Source of the DNA: Winogradskyella vincentii
GTDB lineage: Bacteria; Bacteroidota; Bacteroidia; Flavobacteriales; Flavobacteriaceae
Length of the DNA: 64,000 bases
Reading direction: 5' to 3'
Assembly (NCBI RefSeq): GCF_020166345.1
Contig: NZ_JAIUJS010000001.1
Location: 434,001-498,000, forward strand
Within the stretch, counting starts at the first letter, position 1; every line of letters begins with the position of its first letter. Positions 26,753 to 37,053 of this stretch are shown piece by piece. Below the pieces are notes generated by a model, which did no database searches, was not told where the DNA came from, and saw only the letters and a program-made list of their open reading frames with translations. Made by a program: the position numbers and the translations under genes.

Positions 26753-29700
26753 TTACGCTAATTTTAATTGTTCTTCCTCTAATCTCAATAGTGCTTGCCT
26801 ATACTCTTCTGGTAAAACTTTTTTGAACTTTGGTAAATAGCTTTCCCATTCAGTTAAAATTTGTTTTGCCAACGGGCTATTTGTGGCTACATAGTGATTT
26901 TCAATTAATACTTTTAACTGATTCTCATCCTCTTGTAAGGCTATTGGATCAATATTTAAATCTGCACTATTACATTTTTTAACGAATGATTTGTCATTGT
27001 CTAAAACATATGCAATTCCGCCACTCATACCTGCTCCAAAATTTCTACCTACATCTCCTAAAATCACAGCAACGCCACCTGTCATATACTCACAACCATG
27101 ATCTCCAATCCCTTCTACAACAGCAGAAGCACCAGAATTTCTAACACAAAAACGTTCACCAGCTTTACCATTTATATAAACCTCACCAGAAGTAGCACCA
27201 TATAATGTAACATTACCAGTGATTATATTTTCTTGTGGTACAATGGTACATCCCTCAGGAACCTTTATGGTTAGTTTACCACCGGAGAGTCCTTTACCCA
27301 AATAATCATTTGTATTGCCATGAACCGTCATACTTACACCTTTGGTTGTAAAAGCTCCAAAACTTTGGCCAGCTGAACCTTCAAAATCAATATTAATGGT
27401 ATCATCAGGTAATCCTTGAGCTCCATAAATTTTTGAAATCTCATTACTCACAATTGCTCCAACAGCTCTATCTATATTAGTTATAGGTAATTTTAGATGT
27501 GTACGTTGTCTTCTGAACAAAGCCTGATGAGCTTTCTTAATAATTTGGAAGTCTAAATGCGTTTCTAGATTATGATCTTGCTGATCTGTATTGTAAAGTT
27601 TAACATCCTCAGAAACCTCTACTCTATGAAGAATTGGCGTTAAATCTATTCCAGATGCCTTATAGTGTTCTATTGCTTTATTACGATTTAATTTTTGAAC
27701 CTGACCTACCATTTCATTGACGGTTCTAAATCCAAGCTTAGCCATAATTTCTCTCAACTCTTGAGCCACGAAATACATATAATTTACAACATGCTCGGGT
27801 CTTCCTTTAAACTTTTTACGCAATTCTGGATTTTGAGTTGCTATACCAACTGGGCAGGTATTTAAATGACAAACACGCATCATAATGCAACCCGAAGCAA
27901 CTAATGGAGCTGTGGCAAATCCGAATTCTTCAGCTCCTAACAGACATGCAATAGCAACATCACGACCAGTCTTTAATTGCCCATCGCATTCTAAAACGAT
28001 TCTGTTTCTTAAATCATTCATTACCAAGGTTTGTTGCGCTTCTGCAATACCAAGTTCCCATGGCAAGCCTGCATGTCTTAATGACGTTAAAGGAGATGCT
28101 CCAGTACCACCATCAAAACCTGAAATTAAAACAACATCCGCTTTGGCTTTTGCAACACCTGCTGCAACAGTACCTACACCAACCTCTGAAACTAACTTTA
28201 CATTAATTCTCGCCTCACGATTTGCTGATTTAACATCATAAATCAATTGCGACAAATCTTCAATTGAATAAATATCGTGATGTGGTGGCGGAGAAATTAA
28301 TCCTACATACGGTGTAGAATTTCTTGTTTTGGCAATTTCAGGATTCACCTTAGGACCAGGTAACTGACCTCCTTCTCCAGGTTTTGCTCCTTGGGCTATT
28401 TTTATTTGAATCTCATTAGCGTTTGTCAAATAATTTGAAGTAACACCAAAACGTCCTGATGCAACCTGTTTTATTGCAGAATTACGCCAATCGCCTTGAG
28501 AACTCTTATAAAAACGTTCTTGATCTTCACCACCCTCACCAGAATTGGATTTTCCACCAATTCTATTCATTGCAACGGCCAAATTCTCATGAGCCTCTTT
28601 ACTAATTGAACCATAAGACATTGCTCCTGTCTTGAAACGCTTTACGATTTCAGTCCATGATTCTACCTCTTCTAGAGGTATTGGATCGAATTTATCAAAC
28701 TCAAACAACCCTCTTATTGTCATTAAACTCTTAGATTGGTTATTAACTAACTTAGAGTATTCCTTGTAAGTTGATGCTTTATTAGTTCTAACAGATTCTT
28801 GTAATTTGGCAATAGTTAATGGATTGAACATATGTTTTTCTTGTCCACGTCTCCATCTATAATCTCCACCAACTTCTATATCTAAATTGGTTTGGTTTGG
28901 CCTAAATGCCTTACGATGACGTTTAACAATTTCTTGCTCAATTTCCCTTAAACCAATACCTTGAATACGTGTTGGTGTGTTTGGAAAATATTTATCAACT
29001 GTAGCTGTATTGATCCCTATACATTCAAAAAGTTGAGAAGCTCTGTACGAATTCAATGTTGAAATACCAATCTTATTCATCACCTTTAAAATACCCTTCC
29101 CAATGGCCTTATTATAATTTTTTATTGCCGTTAGATATTCTAAATCTGTAACATCTTTTGTATTGATTTGTTCCTGTACTATTTCGTTAACTATATATGG
29201 ATTTACAGCACTTGCGCCAAACCCAAATAACAGGGCAAAATGATGAACTTCACGAGGTTCAGCAGATTCAATTATTAAACTAACCTGAGAACGTTTTTTT
29301 AACTTGTGTAAAGCATGGTTTACATATGAACATGCCAACAAGGCTGGAATTGGAGCATGGTTTTCATCGACATATCTATCTGAAAGGATAATAATGTTTA
29401 TGCCTTCATCAATGGCTTTTGATGCTTGATTCACAAGATTTTCTAAAGCAACTTCTAATTCGTTTAATCCTCGATTAACTTCATATAGCATTGAAATAGT
29501 TTCAACCTTGAAATCTGGATTAGAATCGTAATTTCTAATTTTATCTAAATCGTGTTTTGAAATAACAGGATTTTGAATTTTTAGCTTTTTACAATGCTCA
29601 TCATTTATGTCGAAAATATTAACATCTCTTCCAAGTGTTAAACTTATATCTGTAATTAATTCTTCTCTAATACCATCCAATGGTGGATTAGTAACCTGTG

Positions 29701-31252
29701 CAAACAGCTGCTTAAAATAATTATATACCAGTTGTGGTCGCTCTGATAAAACAGCAATAGGCGTATCACTACCCATTGAGCCAATTGGTTCCTTGCCCAA
29801 TTGTGCCATTGGCCTGATAATAGTGTTTAAGTCTTCTTGAGTATACCCAAAAATTACTTCGCGTTTTTTAAGATCAATTTCATCATAAAGGATTGGCCCT
29901 TTTTTAGCAGAGAGGTCTTTTAAATGCACTAAATTCTTATCCAACCACTCTCGGTATGGATATTTATTGGCAATTTTTTCTTTGATTTCCTCATCATTAA
30001 CTATTCGTCCTTCATTCATATCCACCAAGAACATCTTACCTGGTTCTAAACGACCATGAAATTCAACATTCTCTGGTTTTACATCTACAACACCAGTTTC
30101 AGAAGACATTATAACATTGCCATTTTTTGTAACGGTATATCGAGAAGGCCTTAATCCATTTCTATCTAAGACAGCACCAATATAATTACCATCTGTAAAT
30201 GGTATGGAAGCAGGACCATCCCATGGTTCCATTAAACAGGAATTGTATTCATAAAAAGCTTTCTTAGCATCAGACATGTCAGGGTTTTTTTCCCATGCCT
30301 CTGGCACTAACATCATCATGGCCTCAGGTAAAGAACGTCCTGTCATTAGAAGTAATTCAACAACCATATCTAATGTGGCAGAATCAGATTTACCCTTTAA
30401 AACAGTTGGTATAATTTTCTTAATGTCATCACCAAATGCATCGCTTTTAATGATTTCTTCTCGAGAAAACATTCTAGAAACATTTCCTCTTAAAGTGTTA
30501 ATCTCACCATTGTGACATATATATCTAAAAGGTTGCGCCAAATCCCATGTCGGAAATGTATTTGTTGAAAAACGCTGGTGTACCAAGGCTAACCTAGTAT
30601 CTAATGCCGAATTGAATAAATCTAGATAATACTCATTTATATGTTCTGGCTTAAGAAGACCTTTAAATATTATAATTTTAGTAGAGAGACTCGGTAAATA
30701 AAAATATTGAGCCTCTGATAATTTTGAATCGTATATGGTATGCTCAGTAATTTTCCTTGCTGCAAATAATTTAAGATTAAAATCCCTGTCGGACATTTTT
30801 TCATCAGCTTTACCAATGAATATTTGCTTAATTGACGGCTCTGTAGTTTTAGCAATTTCACCAAGTATTTCACTATTAACCGGAACATCTCTCCAGCCAA
30901 TTAATACTAGACCCTGTGATTCAATTTCCTTTTCAAAAATATCGATACAATATTGTCTTTGGTTTTCTTTTCTCGGTAGAAAAACATTGGCTACAGCGTA
31001 TTGACCAGCTTCAGGTAATTCAAACTCACAGAATATCTTAAAAAACTTGTGAGGAATATCTATTAATATACCAGCGCCATCACCTGTTATCCCATCAGAA
31101 CTTACAGCACCACGATGCTCAAGTTTCACAAGTATTTCTAACGCTTTATGGATTATATCATTTGATCTTTTACCAGTTAAACTACATATAAATCCTGCAC
31201 CACAATTATCGTGTTCAAATTCCGGTAAATAAAGTCCTTGTTTCTTCAGCAT
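26753..31252 (-). CDS. gltB: Glutamate synthase, large (alpha) subunit
   Basis: 1499 residues, full length. A 16-residue propeptide precedes the N-terminal nucleophile Cys17 (NCGAGFIC) of the class II amidotransferase domain. The central domain and the FMN-binding synthase domain follow, with the 3Fe-4S cysteines in [15 protein letters not shown] and a C-terminal beta-helix (GXXGXXXG repeats). It forms glutamate in the cytoplasm with GltD. The 5' leader on this strand carries two hairpins, one terminator-like. Confidence 0.97.
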   Translation of the reverse strand: MLKKQGLYLPEFEHDNCGAGFICSLTGKRSNDIIHKALEILVKLEHRGAVSSDGITGDGAGILIDIPHKFFKIFCEFELPEAGQYAVANVFLPRKENQRQYCIDIFEKEIESQGLVLIGWRDVPVNSEILGEIAKTTEPSIKQIFIGKADEKMSDRDFNLKLFAARKITEHTIYDSKLSEAQYFYLPSLSTKIIIFKGLLKPEHINEYYLDLFNSALDTRLALVHQRFSTNTFPTWDLAQPFRYICHNGEINTLRGNVSRMFSREEIIKSDAFGDDIKKIIPTVLKGKSDSATLDMVVELLLMTGRSLPEAMMMLVPEAWEKNPDMSDAKKAFYEYNSCLMEPWDGPASIPFTDGNYIGAVLDRNGLRPSRYTVTKNGNVIMSSETGVVDVKPENVEFHGRLEPGKMFLVDMNEGRIVNDEEIKEKIANKYPYREWLDKNLVHLKDLSAKKGPILYDEIDLKKREVIFGYTQEDLNTIIRPMAQLGKEPIGSMGSDTPIAVLSERPQLVYNYFKQLFAQVTNPPLDGIREELITDISLTLGRDVNIFDINDEHCKKLKIQNPVISKHDLDKIRNYDSNPDFKVETISMLYEVNRGLNELEVALENLVNQASKAIDEGINIIILSDRYVDENHAPIPALLACSYVNHALHKLKKRSQVSLIIESAEPREVHHFALLFGFGASAVNPYIVNEIVQEQINTKDVTDLEYLTAIKNYNKAIGKGILKVMNKIGISTLNSYRASQLFECIGINTATVDKYFPNTPTRIQGIGLREIEQEIVKRHRKAFRPNQTNLDIEVGGDYRWRRGQEKHMFNPLTIAKLQESVRTNKASTYKEYSKLVNNQSKSLMTIRGLFEFDKFDPIPLEEVESWTEIVKRFKTGAMSYGSISKEAHENLAVAMNRIGGKSNSGEGGEDQERFYKSSQGDWRNSAIKQVASGRFGVTSNYLTNANEIQIKIAQGAKPGEGGQLPGPKVNPEIAKTRNSTPYVGLISPPPHHDIYSIEDLSQLIYDVKSANREARINVKLVSEVGVGTVAAGVAKAKADVVLISGFDGGTGASPLTSLRHAGLPWELGIAEAQQTLVMNDLRNRIVLECDGQLKTGRDVAIACLLGAEEFGFATAPLVASGCIMMRVCHLNTCPVGIATQNPELRKKFKGRPEHVVNYMYFVAQELREIMAKLGFRTVNEMVGQVQKLNRNKAIEHYKASGIDLTPILHRVEVSEDVKLYNTDQQDHNLETHLDFQIIKKAHQALFRRQRTHLKLPITNIDRAVGAIVSNEISKIYGAQGLPDDTINIDFEGSAGQSFGAFTTKGVSMTVHGNTNDYLGKGLSGGKLTIKVPEGCTIVPQENIITGNVTLYGATSGEVYINGKAGERFCVRNSGASAVVEGIGDHGCEYMTGGVAVILGDVGRNFGAGMSGGIAYVLDNDKSFVKKCNSADLNIDPIALQEDENQLKVLIENHYVATNSPLAKQILTEWESYLPKFKKVLPEEYRQALLRLEEEQLKLA

Positions 31253-31263
31253 AATTCAAAATT

Positions 31264-31297
31264 TTAGAGGGTTTTTCACAACAATTCATTCCTCTAA
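31264..31297 (-). promoter_or_regulatory. Hairpin immediately upstream of the gltB start
   Basis: TTAGAGG (31264-31270) and CCTCTAA (31291-31297) form a 7-bp stem with a 20-base loop, ending 12 bp before the gltB ATG. It could hide the ribosome-binding region. Seen directly; its role is unknown. Confidence 0.45.
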
Positions 31298-31317
31298 TAT
31301 AGGTGCAGTTATTCGAT

Positions 31318-31341
31318 AAAAAAAAAAGTGAAAACACTTTT
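31318..31341 (-). terminator. Terminator-like hairpin in the gltB leader
   Basis: On the minus strand the RNA would read AAAAGTG-UUUU-CACUUUU followed by six more U, about 65-90 bases upstream of gltB. The stem is weak (two G-C pairs) but the U-run is long and correctly placed. As no gene lies upstream on this strand, it could act as an attenuator of gltBD. Confidence 0.4.
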
Positions 31342-31448
31342 CCCATATCGATAATTGAAGAGATTTTAATTGATAAAATGATAAATTTTTGCCTGTATAA
31401 TGCTAAATATTCAATGATGATTTTTTAATAAAATACAGCTAAAAATTA

Positions 31449-31462
31449 CGAAAACGATTGCG
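31449..31462. promoter_or_regulatory. LacI-family operator-like site near gltB
   Basis: CGAAAACGATTGCG matches the outline CGAAAnnnnTTTCG of the two sugar-locus palindromes with one mismatch and has the central CG of LacI-family sites. It lies about 200 bp upstream of gltB and about 220 bp upstream of the porin gene. Confidence 0.35.
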
Positions 31463-31567
31463 AAAATATTGTTTGATTATTAATTCAATATTAAATGAGA
31501 ATAAATATTAGAAATAATTGAAATTCATAATTATCATTTCAATAAAAAAATCAATATAAATTAGTTT

Positions 31568-31587
31568 ACCCTTAATTTTTTAGGGGT
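31568..31587. promoter_or_regulatory. Distal ACCC...GGGGT inverted repeat
   Basis: ACCC and GGGGT flank a T-rich spacer (with flanks, TTTACCC ... GGGTAAA). It resembles the repeat at 31621-31639, whose GGGG lies 52 bp, about five helical turns, downstream. Confidence 0.5.
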
Positions 31588-31620
31588 AAAATATATTATA
31601 TTCGTAAAAATTAATTTTAT

Positions 31621-31639
31621 ACCCCTTTTTTTTAGGGGT
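31621..31639. promoter_or_regulatory. Promoter-proximal ACCCC...GGGGT inverted repeat
   Basis: ACCCC, nine bases (T8A), GGGGT. It ends 17 bp before TAGTTTTG, where a -33 element would normally lie, so it is well placed for an activator or repressor of the porin-glnK-amt operon. Confidence 0.5.
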
Positions 31640-31656
31640 TATATTTAAAGATTATA

Positions 31657-31664
31657 TAGTTTTG
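31657..31664 (+). promoter_or_regulatory. -7 promoter element of the porin-glnK-amt operon
   Basis: TAGTTTTG is an exact TAnnTTTG match, 20 bp before the ATG at 31685. No TTTG -33 element stands at the usual spacing; the GGGGT repeat occupies that place. Confidence 0.55.
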
Positions 31665-31684
31665 GCTCATCTAACTAATAAAAG

Positions 31685-32701
31685 ATGAATTTTATGAAAC
31701 GATTATTTACTTTAACATTACTTTTCACGGTATTAATAATTAATGCTCAGGAAACAGAAAAAAAAGAGAAGAAGTTTACTATAAGTGGATCAGTTGATGC
31801 TTATTTTCAAACTTATTTAACGGCCTCTGATGACAGCAGTCAATCCTTTGGGACTGCTTTTGCGGACCAAACTGGTTTTGCTTTAGGTATGGCCAATGTA
31901 ATATTTAGTTACGAAGGAGAAAAAGTTGGTGCTGTAGTAGATTTAGTCACTGGACCAAGGGGTGCTGGTGCAACATTCAATTCTGACATTGTAGATGGCA
32001 TTGTCAATCAAGCATATGTTTACTGGAATGTATCTGAGAACACTACACTTACATTTGGTAGATGGAATACTTTTCTAGGTTACGAAGTTATTGCACCGGC
32101 TGCAAACTTTAACTATAGCTGTTCCTATTTATTTTCAAATGGTCCATTTTCACATATGGGTCTGAAAGCTGACTTTATATTGTCCGATGATATTAATTTA
32201 ATGCTTGCAATTACAAACCCTTGGGACACTAATAATGTATCTTCTACTGGAGAGTATGGTTATGGTGCCCAATTAGGATTTTACAATCAGTACTTAAACA
32301 TATATTATGATAGTGGTAATAACGGTGGTTTAGGATTTGAGATTGACTATACTGGTGGTTTTGATTTAACCGATAATTTCTTTTTAGGAATTAATGGTGC
32401 ATACAATGATAATGATGGTTCAGGCTTTTACGGTGCTGCTCTTTATCCACAGTTAGCAACTTCAGATGACTTTTCTCTAGGCTTAAGAGGCGAATATTTT
32501 GGTTTACACGGTGATGCAAATCCAGCTGAAGAAAGTGTATTGGCTCTAACACTAACTGGAAGTTATGTTGTAGATAACTTAATTATCAAACCAGAAATTA
32601 GATTGGATTCTTGGAGTGATGCTATGCCTTATTTAGATAGTGACGGTGATGCTACTGATAATCTGGCTGCATTCACTTTAGCCGCGATATATACATTTTA
32701 A
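31685..32701 (+). CDS. Outer-membrane beta-barrel (porin-like) protein of the ammonium operon
   Basis: 338 residues. The signal peptide ends near Asn-Ala-Gln (residue about 21; a second possible start is the Met at residue 4). The rest is alternating aromatic/polar barrel strands ending in a C-terminal Phe (ALYTF-like end, AAIYTF), which suits outer-membrane insertion. It resembles the putative beta-barrel porin-2 (OmpL-like) proteins. It lies 17 bp upstream of glnK and then amt, so a role in passage of ammonium or another nitrogen source across the outer membrane is inferred. Confidence 0.8.
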   Translation: MNFMKRLFTLTLLFTVLIINAQETEKKEKKFTISGSVDAYFQTYLTASDDSSQSFGTAFADQTGFALGMANVIFSYEGEKVGAVVDLVTGPRGAGATFNSDIVDGIVNQAYVYWNVSENTTLTFGRWNTFLGYEVIAPAANFNYSCSYLFSNGPFSHMGLKADFILSDDINLMLAITNPWDTNNVSSTGEYGYGAQLGFYNQYLNIYYDSGNNGGLGFEIDYTGGFDLTDNFFLGINGAYNDNDGSGFYGAALYPQLATSDDFSLGLRGEYFGLHGDANPAEESVLALTLTGSYVVDNLIIKPEIRLDSWSDAMPYLDSDGDATDNLAAFTLAAIYTF

Positions 32702-32718
32702 CTAATACTATAAAAACA

Positions 32719-33057
32719 ATGAAAAAAGTAGAAGCAATTATTAGAAAATCTAAGTTTTCTGCAGTGAAAGCTGCGCTACACGATGTTGGTGTAAACTTCT
32801 TCTCTTACTGGGATGTAACTGGACTCGGGAACGAAAAAGAAGGTCATGTTTACCGTGGCATTTCTTACAGTACCAGCGATATCCAAAGACGCTATTTATC
32901 AATTGTGGTAAATGATGATTTTGAAGACGTAACCATCAAAGCAATTTTAGAGGCTGGTTCAACAGGTGATGTTGGAGATGGGAAAATCTTCGTCTCAAAA
33001 ATCGAGGAAGTCTATAGAATAAGAACAGGAGAAAAAGGAGGGAATACTTTAAAATAA
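32719..33057 (+). CDS. glnK: Nitrogen regulatory protein P-II
   Basis: 112 residues, the standard P-II length. The T-loop is recognisable (GNEKEGHVYRGISY) with Tyr50 at the position of the uridylylated Tyr51, and the B-loop region ends TGDVGDGKIFV. Trimeric P-II proteins sense 2-oxoglutarate and ATP/ADP and block the ammonium channel. It starts 17 bp after the porin and ends 5 bp before amt, the classic glnK-amtB pairing. Confidence 0.95.
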   Translation: MKKVEAIIRKSKFSAVKAALHDVGVNFFSYWDVTGLGNEKEGHVYRGISYSTSDIQRRYLSIVVNDDFEDVTIKAILEAGSTGDVGDGKIFVSKIEEVYRIRTGEKGGNTLK

Positions 33058-33062
33058 AAAAC

Positions 33063-34295
33063 ATGGAATTACTTACTACAAATAACGTATGGATGATGAT
33101 CTGTACAGCGTTAGTTTTCTTTATGCATTTAGGTTTTGCATTTCTAGAAATTGGATTGACGCGTCAAAAAAATACGATTAACATTTTATTTAAAAACATA
33201 TTTATTATTACAGTTGGACTATTGCTTTATTGCCTAGTTGGTTTTAACTTAATGTACCCTGGGGATTTTAATGGGTTTTTAGGATTCGCAGGTTTTGGAT
33301 TAGATGCACCATTAACAGATGCTGGTGCTTTAGATCTTGCATATAACGAAGGTTATACTTACTGGACTGATTTCTTATTTCAAGGAATGTTTGCAGCAAC
33401 GGCAGCAACGATTGTTTCTGGAGCGGTTGCAGAACGTATTAAAATTGGTCCATTTATGATTTTTACCGTGCTATATGTTGGTATCATTTATCCAATTGCT
33501 GGATCATGGAAATGGGGAGGTGGATTCTTAGACAGTATGGAGACTCCTTTTTATGATTTTGCAGGTTCAACATTAGTTCACTCAGTAGGTGGATGGGCAG
33601 CTGTTGTTGCAGTTTGTTTGCTTGGCGCCAGAATTGGCAAGTTTAAAGATGGAAAACTACAAGCAATACCAGGTCATAATATACCATTAGCAACAGCAGG
33701 TGTTCTGATTCTATGGTTAGGCTGGTTTGGATTTAATGGTGGCTCAGTTTTATCAGCTGACCCTGAACTTACGTCTTTAACTCTTGTAACAACTTGTTTA
33801 GCCGCAGCTTCAGGTGGTGTTGTTTCAGCATTAGTTTCTAGTGCTATGTTTAAAAACTTAGACTTAACCATGTTCTTAAATGGTATTTTGGGCGGTTTAG
33901 TTGGTATAACAGCAGGAGCTGATCAAATGAGTCCAACCGATGCCATTTTAATTGGAGCAATTGCCGGCGCACTTATCGTATTTGCAGTTAGCTTTATTGA
34001 CAGATTAAAATTAGATGATCCTGTTGGGGCAATTGCAGTACACTTAATATGTGGTATCTGGGGAACATTAGCAGTAGGTCTTTTTGGAAACCTGGCTAGT
34101 GGTGCACAATTTTTAAGTCAACTTATAGGTGTAGCTTCATACGCTGCCATTTGTATTGTATCATCTTTCATAATAATATTTATACTTAAGAAAACCGTTG
34201 GAATCAGAGTTTCTGAGCGCGAAGAGTTAGAGGGCTTAGACGGTCATGAACATGGTATGGATGCATACCCTGATTTTAGAATGAACGAACATTAA
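33063..34295 (+). CDS. amt: Ammonium transporter
   Basis: 410 residues with 11 predicted membrane helices and no cleaved signal. Amt motifs are seen: WGGGFLDSM, DFAGSTLVHSVGGWAA with pore His173, GWFGFNGGS, and a second pore histidine in AVHLICGIWG near residue 322. The C-terminal cytoplasmic tail includes KKTVGIRVSEREELEGLD, which contacts P-II in this family. It is the last gene of the porin-glnK-amt operon. Confidence 0.96.
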   Translation: MELLTTNNVWMMICTALVFFMHLGFAFLEIGLTRQKNTINILFKNIFIITVGLLLYCLVGFNLMYPGDFNGFLGFAGFGLDAPLTDAGALDLAYNEGYTYWTDFLFQGMFAATAATIVSGAVAERIKIGPFMIFTVLYVGIIYPIAGSWKWGGGFLDSMETPFYDFAGSTLVHSVGGWAAVVAVCLLGARIGKFKDGKLQAIPGHNIPLATAGVLILWLGWFGFNGGSVLSADPELTSLTLVTTCLAAASGGVVSALVSSAMFKNLDLTMFLNGILGGLVGITAGADQMSPTDAILIGAIAGALIVFAVSFIDRLKLDDPVGAIAVHLICGIWGTLAVGLFGNLASGAQFLSQLIGVASYAAICIVSSFIIIFILKKTVGIRVSEREELEGLDGHEHGMDAYPDFRMNEH

Positions 34296-34337
34296 ATATA
34301 AATTTTAGATTGATTGTTTAGATAATTAGTTGTTAGT

Positions 34338-34376
34338 TAAAAACCCTCTGAAACGTAAAGTTTTGGAGGGTTTTTT
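34338..34376 (+). terminator. Intrinsic terminator after amt
   Basis: AAAAACCCTC ... GAGGGTTTTTT, with inner pairs GAAAC/GTTTT, a long stem followed by a T-run, about 45 bp after the amt stop. Confidence 0.88.
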
Positions 34377-34406
34377 AATTCACTATAATCTTCTAATTAA
34401 ACAACA

Positions 34407-34438
34407 CAAAAGCCTTATAGAAATCTATAAGGCTTTTT
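34407..34438. terminator. Bidirectional terminator between amt and ppc
   Basis: AAAAGCCTTATAG, loop AAAT, CTATAAGGCTTTTT. The 13-bp stem is flanked by A and T runs, so it can end the minus-strand leu-ppc transcript as well as act as a backup for amt. Confidence 0.88.
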
Positions 34439-34461
34439 ACTTTATAATGATTTGTTATACG

Positions 34462-37050
34462 TTAAGCAGAATTTCTACTTGCATTAATATTACCAAACAA
34501 TGATCTAGTAACCATTTTTTCGAATACCCTTATTTCTTCCGCATTGTTAGACTTATCTTTCTCTAACTCTTGAATTTTTTTAAGAGCATACTGTTGTATG
34601 GTCAATAAAGGTAAGACTATAGATTCTCTAACATCAATTGAAGCTTTAGAAACTGGTTCGTCTTCCATAAGTTCTTTAGAACCAGTAAGTTTTAATATCA
34701 AGCGCTTTGATGTTAAATACTCCTCATAAATAAGATTCCAAAAATCACCATATTCTGGATCTTCAGACATGTATCTAGTTAAGTTGAAAAAGGATTTAGA
34801 CAAAGACATCATACTATTACCAATAAGTGCTCTAAAAAATCTAGATTCTTGATACAAGTGTTGTACTTTATCAAACTCTCCTTTATCTTCATAATGCTTT
34901 AATGCTGTACCAACTCCAAAAAATCCTGGGACATTCTGTTTTAATTGACTCCAAGATCCTACAAACGGTATAGCACGTAAATCTGCAAAAACCAAACTAT
35001 CAGATTTACCTCTTTTTGAAGGCCTACTGCCAATATTGGTTTTAGCATAGTACTTCAACGTACTCATTTGCTCAAGGTATGATAAAAACTTAGGGTGCTT
35101 TTTAAAGTTGATATAGGTCTCATAGCTTAGATTCGCCAGGTTATCCATAACCAATTTATCCTCTTTTAGCATCTCTAGATTCTTATCATTCAATCTATTT
35201 GAAATGCCCGAACTTATCAACTGCTCCATGTTATATTGGGAAGAATCAATAGTACCAAAATTAGAACTAATGGTCTGTCCTTGTATGGTAAGCTGAATTT
35301 CTTTGTCTTCTATGGTTGGTCCTAAAGATGCATAAAACTGATGAGTCTTACCTCCTCCTCTTGCTGGCGGACCACCTCTACCATCAAAAAATATCACATC
35401 AATATCATATTTTCTTGATAATGCAGTTAATCTCTCTTTTGCTTTAAATATTGCCCAGTTAGCCATTAGATATCCACCATCTTTAGTACCATCACTGAAA
35501 CCAAGCATAATTGTTTGCTTGTTTCCTCTTTCCTCAAGGTGTTTTCTGTAATTTGGATTTGTATACAACTCCTCCATTACAGCTGGCGAAGCTTCCAAAT
35601 CCGTAACTGTTTCAAATAACGGAACTACATCAGCCGTCAGATTGTCTCCAAAGGCAATTATCTTAAGCATTGCAAACAACTGAAGCACATTCATTGTTGT
35701 TTGATTATTACTTATGATATATCTGTTACAAGCAATTTCTCCATTTTTATCTTGAATGGTTTTCATGGCCCTAATTGTCTCAACAATATTAATTGCCATT
35801 TCATCCTTAAATTCAATATCCTCTGCTATTAAACCTTTTATTTCAGACAGATGCTTTAATTGTTTATCAAGCGAATAATCAAAGAAGTCTTCAGGGAAAA
35901 ATTCAGTTTTGTTTTCAATTAATTCCTTTACTAAAGCTCTAAACATGGCATCATGCACACGACTATCTTGTCTTATATCTAAACTTGCAAAATGATATCC
36001 AAAAAGAGTAGTTCTATTAATTAGAGTAGTTACTTTATCTACAAATAATGATTGATGTTCGTTTATTAGCACATCTCTAATATCATAAAGCTCTTGTCTG
36101 AATTCAGCTAGTGAAATTCTAGTAGAATGGTCTTTATGCAATAATGTGTTATGAAGTCTATGATTTAATTCTATAATTCTTTCTCTAATTCCTTTGAAGG
36201 TTAATCGCCTTCTCAAATACTTTACATCTTTAATGTAATTTTTAATTATAGATTCTTTTAATTTTCGCGCGACATTTAGTGTTATTTGAGGTGTCACAAA
36301 CGGGTTGCCATCTCTATCTCCACCTGGCCAAAAACCAATATTTACAATTGAATTATCAATTTCTTTTTCTTCAAAAATATTTGTTTGAACATAATCATAT
36401 ATATCTCCAAACGAATGATAGAATACATTTTTTAAGTACCAAATTAGATTGACAGCCTCATCATAAGGTGTCGGCTTTTTATCTTTAAAAAAAGGAGTCT
36501 TACCTAACTGACCGAGTAAACTTCGAATTTCAGTAAGATTATCAACTTTAATAGCTTCGGCTAAATCTGTAATTATTCCTAAAACGGTACCAGGATAAAA
36601 TTGAGTTGGATGTGCTGTTAACACTATTCTTACTTTAAAAGCTTCTAAATACTCTTGCAATAATTCAATTTTATTTTCTGCTTGGGCGTTTTCTTTTAAA
36701 CTTCTCAATGTCCCAATACCTTCCATATTGTTAACTACAGGAAAGGCCGCATCCTCTACCGCATCAAACAACACCACTTGTCGCTCAATATACTGAATGA
36801 ACCTGAACAATAAATTTATCTGACTCTGTGCAGATCTTCTTGCTTGATACTTCTTAAAAAAAGTATTAACAATAGTTGTAGGATCTTCATGATTGTCAAA
36901 TCCTTTTTTACATGTTTCATAAAACAATGGCAGTAAAGCCACAGTTTTAGAGAGGGTATCAAAAGGAAGGGTCATGAATATACTATTGTATATCTGATAT
37001 TTGGATAAAACGTTTTGGTTAAAACGCTTTAGTTTTGGCTCTGTTGGCAT
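34462..37050 (-). CDS. ppc: Phosphoenolpyruvate carboxylase
   Basis: 862 residues, close to the usual 880-950. Catalytic motifs are seen: LTAHPTQF near residue 144 (general-base His), the bicarbonate/PEP loop GFSDGTKDGGYL, and FFDGRGGPPARGGG. It makes oxaloacetate from PEP and bicarbonate, replenishing carbon for aspartate and glutamate families. It starts 3 bp after leuB, so it appears to be the last gene of the leucine operon. Confidence 0.95.
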   Translation of the reverse strand: MPTEPKLKRFNQNVLSKYQIYNSIFMTLPFDTLSKTVALLPLFYETCKKGFDNHEDPTTIVNTFFKKYQARRSAQSQINLLFRFIQYIERQVVLFDAVEDAAFPVVNNMEGIGTLRSLKENAQAENKIELLQEYLEAFKVRIVLTAHPTQFYPGTVLGIITDLAEAIKVDNLTEIRSLLGQLGKTPFFKDKKPTPYDEAVNLIWYLKNVFYHSFGDIYDYVQTNIFEEKEIDNSIVNIGFWPGGDRDGNPFVTPQITLNVARKLKESIIKNYIKDVKYLRRRLTFKGIRERIIELNHRLHNTLLHKDHSTRISLAEFRQELYDIRDVLINEHQSLFVDKVTTLINRTTLFGYHFASLDIRQDSRVHDAMFRALVKELIENKTEFFPEDFFDYSLDKQLKHLSEIKGLIAEDIEFKDEMAINIVETIRAMKTIQDKNGEIACNRYIISNNQTTMNVLQLFAMLKIIAFGDNLTADVVPLFETVTDLEASPAVMEELYTNPNYRKHLEERGNKQTIMLGFSDGTKDGGYLMANWAIFKAKERLTALSRKYDIDVIFFDGRGGPPARGGGKTHQFYASLGPTIEDKEIQLTIQGQTISSNFGTIDSSQYNMEQLISSGISNRLNDKNLEMLKEDKLVMDNLANLSYETYINFKKHPKFLSYLEQMSTLKYYAKTNIGSRPSKRGKSDSLVFADLRAIPFVGSWSQLKQNVPGFFGVGTALKHYEDKGEFDKVQHLYQESRFFRALIGNSMMSLSKSFFNLTRYMSEDPEYGDFWNLIYEEYLTSKRLILKLTGSKELMEDEPVSKASIDVRESIVLPLLTIQQYALKKIQELEKDKSNNAEEIRVFEKMVTRSLFGNINASRNSA

Positions 37051-37053
37051 AAT

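Larger units (their letters stand above)
31253..31684. other. Divergent regulatory region between gltB and the porin-glnK-amt operon
   Basis: 432 bp, very AT-rich, without a gene. It holds, left to right, a hairpin next to the gltB start, a terminator-like hairpin oriented with gltB, a LacI-type operator-like site at 31449-31462, two similar inverted repeats 52 bp apart, and a TAnnTTTG promoter element for the right-hand operon. Confidence 0.7.
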
